Positions 59,403 to 64,000 of a DNA stretch of 64,000 nt are shown piece by piece. The position numbers and the translations under genes were made by a program. This DNA is from JAFAHD01 sp963772515 (lineage in GTDB: Bacteria; Vulcanimicrobiota; Vulcanimicrobiia; Eremiobacterales; Eremiobacteraceae). The stretch covers positions 62,001 to 126,000 of the forward strand of contig CAVYXC010000005.1 of NCBI GenBank assembly GCA_963772515.1, given 5' to 3'. Positions within the stretch are counted from its first letter, which is position 1; every line of letters starts with the position of its first letter. Below the pieces are notes generated by a model. The model ran no database searches. It was not told the DNA's origin and was given only the letters and a program-made list of their open reading frames with translations.

Positions 59403-59432
59403 ATTATACTATGGGCTCTGCGAGGGTGTCAA
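59403..59432 (-). promoter_or_regulatory. Consensus sigma-70 promoter for the tRNA pair
   Basis: On the minus strand TTGACA (59427-59432), an 18-bp spacer and TATAAT (59403-59408): both boxes are perfect matches. The -10 box is 11 bp before the tRNA-Gln 5' end, so the leader is nearly absent. Confidence 0.9.
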
Positions 59433-59481
59433 CGAGCGCGGGACGAGGCCCTAGAGCATCGCGCCGCTAACGTCTCACCCG

Positions 59482-60318
59482 ATGCAAGTCCAACTCGACC
59501 GCGAACAGCTCTCGATGACGATTCGCGCTGCGTATGACGATCAGGCGCTTCTTGCGACTGCTCCGGTACGCAAAGCCGTTGAGCGCACTGTGGGTGCACT
59601 CGATAATGGCTGGTTGCGAGCCGCGGAACCCGTCGATGGGCAATGGGTGGTCAACGATTGGGTCAAGCAGGCGATCGAGTTGTACTTCGCCATGCACAAC
59701 GCCGAACCGAGCGAAGCCGGCCCGATGCGTTTCTACGACAAGATCCCGCTCAAGTCGATGTGGGAGAACCGCACCAGCATCCGGATCGTGCCACCGGCAG
59801 CCATACGTTTTGGCGCCTACCTGGCGGCCAACACGGTGCTCATGCCGTCGTTCATCAATATCGGCGCGTACGTGAGCGAAGGCACGATGGTCGACACGTG
59901 GGCAACCGTCGGCAGCTGCGCGCAGATCGGCACCAACGTGCATCTGTCAGGCGGCGTCGGCATCGGCGGCGTTCTGGAGCCGCCGACGGCACGGCCCGTC
60001 ATCATCGATGATGGCGCGTTTATCGGATCGCGCTGCGTCGTCGTCGAGGGCGTGTACGTGGGCAAAGAGGCCGTGCTCGGTGCGGGGACGGTGCTCACCG
60101 GATCCACGCCGATCATCGACGTCATGCAACAACCCGCCAAGATTTACAAAGGCGAAGTTCCGGCGCGCGCAGTCGTGATTCCGGGAATGCAGTCCAAGAC
60201 GTTTCCCGGCGGCCTGTTCGGCACGCCGTGCGCGCTGATCATCGGCGAACGCAGCGAGTCGACGGATAAGAAGACGTCGCTCAACGCTGCGCTGCGCGAC
60301 TTCCACGTCGGCGTTTGA
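59482..60318 (+). CDS. dapD: Tetrahydrodipicolinate N-succinyltransferase
   Basis: 278 aa. Left-handed beta-helix acyltransferase of the succinylase DAP route: MRFYDKIPLKSMW, VLMPSFINIGAYVSEGTMVDTWATVGSCAQIG, HLSGGVGIGGVLEPPTARPVIIDDGAFIGSRC and PARAVVIPGMQSKTFPGG. It completes, with lysC, asd, dapA and dapB, most of the early lysine pathway, though it stands alone 5 kb from that operon. Confidence 0.96.
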   Translation: MQVQLDREQLSMTIRAAYDDQALLATAPVRKAVERTVGALDNGWLRAAEPVDGQWVVNDWVKQAIELYFAMHNAEPSEAGPMRFYDKIPLKSMWENRTSIRIVPPAAIRFGAYLAANTVLMPSFINIGAYVSEGTMVDTWATVGSCAQIGTNVHLSGGVGIGGVLEPPTARPVIIDDGAFIGSRCVVVEGVYVGKEAVLGAGTVLTGSTPIIDVMQQPAKIYKGEVPARAVVIPGMQSKTFPGGLFGTPCALIIGERSESTDKKTSLNAALRDFHVGV

Positions 60319-60716
60319 CCCGAATCGCGTTCTCGGTCGGCACCGATGTGCTGTGTCTCATCGGTCTGTATGGCGCATTGTACATGCAAGGAAAGGCGAA
60401 TCGCGACGCGCGCGGCGAACTAACCGAGCCCAGCGTCGTACAGCAACCTCACGCCCGTGTGTTCGGCGGTGTCGCCAACGCCTCGTTCGGCATCGCCTAC
60501 TACGCGCTGCTATTGATCGCCGCATGGTTCTTGGGAACACCGCTTGTCTATGACGCAGCTCTGGTAGCGGCCGTTCTGGCGGCGGCGTTGTCCGTGTACC
60601 TGGCGTACAGCTTATTGTTCATCACGCGCATGCCGTGTCCGTTCTGCTGGACAGGGCATGTCGTGAATTGGCTGCTGCTTGGGCTGCTAATCGCTTGTCC
60701 CCGAATATCGCAGTGA
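60315..60716 (+). CDS. VKOR-like small membrane protein
   Basis: 133 aa, TTG start overlapping the dapD stop (TTGA). Four TM helices. RMPCPFCWTGHVVNWLL matches the CxxC and following H..N of vitamin K epoxide reductase-type disulfide-forming enzymes, and FGGVANASFGIAYY resembles the FGxxNxxxGxxYY segment of that family. The loop Cys pair of canonical VKORs is missing, so if it is a redox enzyme its electron path differs. Assignment is tentative. Confidence 0.6.
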   Translation: MTRIAFSVGTDVLCLIGLYGALYMQGKANRDARGELTEPSVVQQPHARVFGGVANASFGIAYYALLLIAAWFLGTPLVYDAALVAAVLAAALSVYLAYSLLFITRMPCPFCWTGHVVNWLLLGLLIACPRISQ

Positions 60717-60723
60717 GGTGCAC

Positions 60724-61149
60724 GTGAAGACCAAAACGATCGAGCAAACTGTGCGGTTCGACGCCCCGGCGCGCGAGGTGTATGAGGCCTATGTCCGCGC
60801 CAAGCATCACGCAGCGTTCACCGGCGCCAAAGCGTCCTCGACACCTAAGCCAGGCGGCAAGATGAGCGCGTGGGATGGCTATGTCCGAGGTCGGTACCTG
60901 CAGCTGATCCCCGGCAAACGGATCGTGCAGACCTGGAAGTCGCAGACGTGGCCGCGGGGCGCCGACGATTCGATCCTCGACCTTCGTCTAAAATCCAAGG
61001 GCAAGAAGACGGAACTGACGATGGTGCACTCCGGCATCCCAGCCAAACCCTCGTCGCTCGCCAAGGGGTTCACGAGCGGCTGGCACACGAGCTATTGGAA
61101 ACCGCTCGCCACGTATCTGAAGAAAGCGCGCGCAAGGAGCGGACGATGA
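60724..61149 (+). CDS. AHSA1/SRPBCC-domain protein, copy B
   Basis: 141 aa from GTG 60724 (GAGG 5 bp upstream); GTG 60718 is also possible. IEQTVRFDAPAREVYEAYVRAKHHAAFTGAKASSTPKPGGKMSAWDGYVRGRYLQLIPGKRIVQTWKSQTWP is a clear AHSA1-like fold. Ligand unknown. Overlaps the next gene by ATGA. Confidence 0.88.
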   Translation: MKTKTIEQTVRFDAPAREVYEAYVRAKHHAAFTGAKASSTPKPGGKMSAWDGYVRGRYLQLIPGKRIVQTWKSQTWPRGADDSILDLRLKSKGKKTELTMVHSGIPAKPSSLAKGFTSGWHTSYWKPLATYLKKARARSGR

Positions 61150-61553
61150 TGGACCGAGGAGATGACGCGTTTCTGCACGCCTTAGAAACAGGGGAAGTCG
61201 CGAATCACGCCTTCCACCACCGAGACCACCTCCGGGCGGCCTTTCTCTACGTGCGTCGTCGTGGCGCGAAAGATGCCGAACAAACGATGCTTGGGACGAT
61301 TCGCCGTTTTGCGGCGCATCACGGTCACGCGCCCAAGTTCCATTTCACCATGACGGCGCTGTGGGTTCGGCTGGTGGCGGCGCATGTCGCGCAACATCCC
61401 GACGCCGCATTCGACGAGCTCATCGATCTGGATAACCGGCTGCTTGACAAGGATCTGCCGCTGCGTTTCTATTCGCGCACGCAGCTCTTCTCCGAGCAGG
61501 CGCGTGCGAGGTGGGTCGAACCTGATATGCGCCCGCTCCCGGCGACCGGCTAG
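61146..61553 (+). CDS. Conserved-looking hypothetical protein, His-rich N-terminus
   Basis: 135 aa, ATG overlapping the previous stop. NHAFHHRDHLRAAFLYVRR, then GTIRRFAAHHGHAPKFHFTMTALWVRLVAAHVA; predicted all helical. The clustered His residues could bind metal. No family recalled. Coupled to the AHSA1 gene. Confidence 0.7.
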   Translation: MMDRGDDAFLHALETGEVANHAFHHRDHLRAAFLYVRRRGAKDAEQTMLGTIRRFAAHHGHAPKFHFTMTALWVRLVAAHVAQHPDAAFDELIDLDNRLLDKDLPLRFYSRTQLFSEQARARWVEPDMRPLPATG

Positions 61554-61569
61554 GTCACCGTTTAGGCTT

Positions 61570-62454
61570 TCAGCGTTCGCTTGTACGCCGTTCGGTCTTT
61601 TCGAAGCGGTTCTTGAACAGCCGCTCGATCAGCGCGAACATGCGAGGGTCGCGCAGGAAAAGATCCTGACGGGTCAACGGCAGCCATGCGCACCGTTCGT
61701 CGTTGACCTCGACGTATGCACGCAGACTCTCGGCGAAGTACTCATCGAGACTGCTGGCGGCGTACTCGTTGACGTAGCCCGTCGCGGTCGCGAAATAGTA
61801 GCGCAGCTCTTCGCTTTCGTACGAGAAATACGAGCGCTTCTTACGCGCCAGCAGTGCGTCGAGCGCGTGCGCGAATTCATGCGCACCGGTCATGCGCAGC
61901 GAACGCTCGCGCAACAAGATGCGTCTCTCCTCGACGACGAACAAGCCCGACGGTGGCGACGGCCATTGGTCGATCGCCGGCGCGCAGCGGGCGACCGACG
62001 ATGAGAAGCTCGCAAACGCCTGGCCTTCCGGAACTATCGCAATGCTGACGCCGCCGTGCACCGCCGCGCATAGAGCTGGTTCGCCATAGCAGGCAAGCGC
62101 TTCCACCAACGCAGGCGGGGGCTTGACCGCCATCATCGCGGCGACGAGCGTTCGCGCCCGTGCGCGCGGCGCGGTGTCGACCACTCGCAGCACGCCGTTG
62201 AACGGCTCGGATACGATGATGTTCTTGCCACAGCGATACGCTGTGAGCTGTGGGTTCTGCAGTCGCCGTAGCTGAGCGACCAGTGCGGCTTGCCGCGGAT
62301 CATCGGGACGTTGCATCCATCGCCGGCGCTGGCGCAACAGGCGGGCGCGCACGTGCTCGATCGCCAACGCCGTTTGTGCCTCGTCGCAGGCGATCAGAGC
62401 GGCGGTATCCGGGGAATCGCACAGATCGGCGAGGACGACACGGCCTGCAGCCAT
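61570..62454 (-). CDS. Lethal-factor-like HExxH metallopeptidase
   Basis: 294 aa. Zinc motif HEFAHALD (His192, His196) and, about 42 residues later, LDEYFAESLRAYVE with a likely third ligand Glu (238 or 242). This gluzincin spacing and the DEYFAE block resemble the anthrax lethal-factor-like (ATLF) domain family found in many bacteria. The N-terminal 150 residues are unassigned. No signal peptide, so a cytoplasmic role or non-classical export is implied. 45 bp after the polysaccharide deacetylase. Confidence 0.7.
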   Translation of the reverse strand: MAAGRVVLADLCDSPDTAALIACDEAQTALAIEHVRARLLRQRRRWMQRPDDPRQAALVAQLRRLQNPQLTAYRCGKNIIVSEPFNGVLRVVDTAPRARARTLVAAMMAVKPPPALVEALACYGEPALCAAVHGGVSIAIVPEGQAFASFSSSVARCAPAIDQWPSPPSGLFVVEERRILLRERSLRMTGAHEFAHALDALLARKKRSYFSYESEELRYYFATATGYVNEYAASSLDEYFAESLRAYVEVNDERCAWLPLTRQDLFLRDPRMFALIERLFKNRFEKTERRTSER

Positions 62455-62499
62455 TGCGGCAGTGTGTCGAACGCGTGTTGCCGCGATATGGACGAGATG

Positions 62500-63444
62500 T
62501 TACTTGACGAGCGTCTCCGCGGCGACGAATTCGATGCCGGCCGCTTGCATCTGGGGTATCATCACCGAGAGCGCTTTCGCGGTTTCGGGGAACGGATGTC
62601 CGATCGCGATCGCCTGACCGCGTTCGAGCGCCACTTTTTCCGTGGCGAACAGTTGCGCTTCGATCGCCTTTTCGTTCACGTCGTTATCCAAGAACACATC
62701 GCGCGCCGCCGTCTGAACGCCCGCCTCGCGCGCCATCTGCGCGCCGATGCTGGCGTTGCTCGTCTCCGAGTCGATGAAGAACAGCCCCTTTGACTTGAAC
62801 ACCGCCAGCACGTCGTGCATGACGCGCGGATCGCTCGTTCCGCGGCTGCCCATGTGGTTGTTCGCGCCGGGCACGGGCGGCAGCGATTCCAGATCCTGCT
62901 CCACCTGCGCCATGATCTGCTGGTCCGACATCGACGTCGTGATCGCCCCCGGCCCGGGATTGTAATCGGATGAGATGGGCTGCATCGGCAGATGGAGCAT
63001 GATCGGTTTGCCGGCGGCCTGCGCCTCTTGTGCGAACTCGCGGCCGTGCTGCGTGAGCGGCAGGATCGCAAGCGTCAGCGGCACCCCGATCGGCAAGAAC
63101 TGCTCGTCCTTAGGCAAGTTGTTGCCGCAATCGTCGATGATGATCGCGACGCGCGGCGCGTGGGGCGGCGCGAGCGGACCTGTGCCCGTCACGGCAGGAT
63201 GCAACGCCGGAGCTTCGCTCTGCGCGACTCGCGGGCCAGCGTTTGACGGTCGGTTTCCCTGTGCCGGGTGCTGCTTCGCCTGACGCGCGTGCGAGCCGTT
63301 CTCGTAGTACCCGGCGATCTGCCGTTTGAGCGCGACCACTCCCCACCAGGAGACGGCGACGACCAGAACGACGAGCGCTACCGGAAACCAAGGGAACGGG
63401 CGCGGACGCGGGCGACGCCTTGGCCTCCGGCGTCGAGGTGCCAT
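62500..63444 (-). CDS. Divergent polysaccharide deacetylase (YibQ-like)
   Basis: 314 aa. Very basic N-terminus (RRRRPRRR) then one TM helix (about 19-37), a low-complexity linker, and the PF04748 domain: RVAIIIDDCGNNLP, LTLAILPLTQHGREFAQEAQAAGKPIMLHLPMQP, NNHMGSRGTSDPRVM, GLFFIDSETSNAS and RDVFLDNDVNEKAIEAQL, then AIGHPFPETAKAL. Periplasmic, probably acting on cell-envelope glycans. Confidence 0.92.
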   Translation of the reverse strand: MAPRRRRPRRRPRPRPFPWFPVALVVLVVAVSWWGVVALKRQIAGYYENGSHARQAKQHPAQGNRPSNAGPRVAQSEAPALHPAVTGTGPLAPPHAPRVAIIIDDCGNNLPKDEQFLPIGVPLTLAILPLTQHGREFAQEAQAAGKPIMLHLPMQPISSDYNPGPGAITTSMSDQQIMAQVEQDLESLPPVPGANNHMGSRGTSDPRVMHDVLAVFKSKGLFFIDSETSNASIGAQMAREAGVQTAARDVFLDNDVNEKAIEAQLFATEKVALERGQAIAIGHPFPETAKALSVMIPQMQAAGIEFVAAETLVK

Positions 63445-63490
63445 ATCGTACGCACGTTCGGAACCTGCGCGCGTGCGCCCTCGTGGAACG

Positions 63491-64000
63491 CTAGAGCGAT
63501 GAGGTCGGCAGCGGCGTGGCGATGGGCGCCGAGGCCGGTGGCGGCGCGTTCCCCGGCGTGACGTCCTTAGGCATGAGTATGCTCGGCAAGTTCAATCCGC
63601 TGAGCGCGTGCACGACGATGTCGAGCCGGCGGGCGGCAAGCTCCTTGCCATTAGGATCGTAGATGCGCACTTCGATGTACTTCGTTCCCGAGAGCGCGAC
63701 GGCAGCGCCGTTGATCGGAAACGTGTAATCGCGATCCATGGTCGTCGTCTTGCCGCTTTGGTCGATCTTCTCTTTTTGGCTGAGCAGCAGCGAATTGTTC
63801 GAATTGTATACGGCGAACTGCACATTGTCGAACGGCACCGAGCCGAAGCCGTGCGTGACGACGTGCGCGTGGATCGTCGCTTTGGTATCCAACAGGCCGA
63901 CGATGATCGGATTGGGGGTCAGGTCGAGCTGCACCGATTGGAACGGGTTGCAGGCCGTTAGGGCCAACGCAAGCGTGGCGACGCCAGCGGCAAGGGCGAA
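63491..64000 (-). CDS. Lipoprotein of unknown function (cut by window edge)
   Basis: 169 codons visible, the start lies beyond the window. The visible N-terminus FALAAGVATLALALTAC is a lipoprotein signal with lipobox LTAC. The mature part is a beta-sandwich-like domain (VQFAVYNSNNSLLLSQKE, DYTFPINGAAVALSGTKYIEVRIYDPNGKELAARRLDIVV) with a Pro/Ala/Thr-rich tail. 46 bp upstream of the deacetylase on the same strand. Family not recognised. Confidence 0.75.
   Translation of the reverse strand, partial: FALAAGVATLALALTACNPFQSVQLDLTPNPIIVGLLDTKATIHAHVVTHGFGSVPFDNVQFAVYNSNNSLLLSQKEKIDQSGKTTTMDRDYTFPINGAAVALSGTKYIEVRIYDPNGKELAARRLDIVVHALSGLNLPSILMPKDVTPGNAPPPASAPIATPLPTSSL

Overview
The window looks like a piece of chromosome from a high-GC, diderm (outer-membrane-bearing) bacterium. 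It carries Kdp, two predicted outer-membrane barrels, riboflavin, lysine and purine biosynthesis genes, HolA and a UvrD/PcrA helicase. Genes are densely packed, with many ATGA/GTGA stop-start overlaps and frequent GTG or TTG starts. The mix of bacterial housekeeping genes with archaeal-type PurP would suit an uncultivated lineage such as Candidatus Eremiobacterota (WPS-2). That placement is an inference from gene content only; no rRNA or other marker in the window settles it.

Region 1 (1-14,014, minus strand) is a de novo purine operon: purB, a purC-purE fusion, purL, purQ, a two-helix membrane protein, a PurS-like protein, two tandem PurP-family ATP-grasp genes, guaA, purD and purF (cut by the window edge). 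No purH, purN, purM or purK is present here. PurP would do the formylation step normally done by PurH, and the class II PurE domain would remove the need for PurK. Between guaA and purD lies a tandemly duplicated gene of unknown function on the opposite strand. The duplication has left a readable scar joining the start of purD to the end of guaA.

Region 2 (14,110-23,186) holds a small ABM-like gene and then a minus-strand operon read from a clear promoter with an overlapping inverted repeat: DUF1326, DUF2182, a TetR regulator, a fused alpha/beta hydrolase-glycosyltransferase, and a second hydrolase. Next come holA, mtnA and a class III aminotransferase.

Region 3 (23,346-33,520) is a potassium module: a new-looking 28-residue membrane peptide, kdpF, kdpA, kdpB, kdpC and an OmpL-type porin on the plus strand. 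Facing it is a KdpD-like protein with two sensor cassettes and no kinase. That gene is divergent from a GAF histidine kinase and a NarL-type response regulator.

Region 4 (33,521-40,674, minus strand) is comF, ribD, ribE, ribBA, ribH and a 1,026-residue pentapeptide-like beta-helix membrane protein translationally coupled to ribH. ribE appears to start at ATC inside ribD.

Region 5 (40,787-45,199, plus strand) is a branched-chain amino acid ABC transporter with its two ATPases fused.

Region 6 (45,196-54,836, minus strand) is one long set of genes: an NDP-sugar pyrophosphorylase, pcrA/uvrD, dapB, asd, lysC, dapA, a WecG/TagA glycosyltransferase, a second sugar-nucleotide pyrophosphorylase and an outer-membrane protein.

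Region 7 (about 54,840-59,400) is an accessory patch, visibly richer in A+T, with small stand-alone genes (two DUF1801, Tag-like glycosylase, AHSA1, HXXEE, a third copy of the duplicated family, a secreted protein). It ends at tRNA-Glu and tRNA-Gln, and a decayed copy of the tRNA-Glu 3' half lies about 740 bp away.

Region 8 (59,482-64,000) resumes with dapD, a VKOR-like membrane protein, another AHSA1 protein, a lethal-factor-like metallopeptidase, a divergent polysaccharide deacetylase and a lipoprotein cut by the window edge.

A short palindrome, GGTCGAATNNATTCGACC, recurs at four loci, three of them inside coding sequence.
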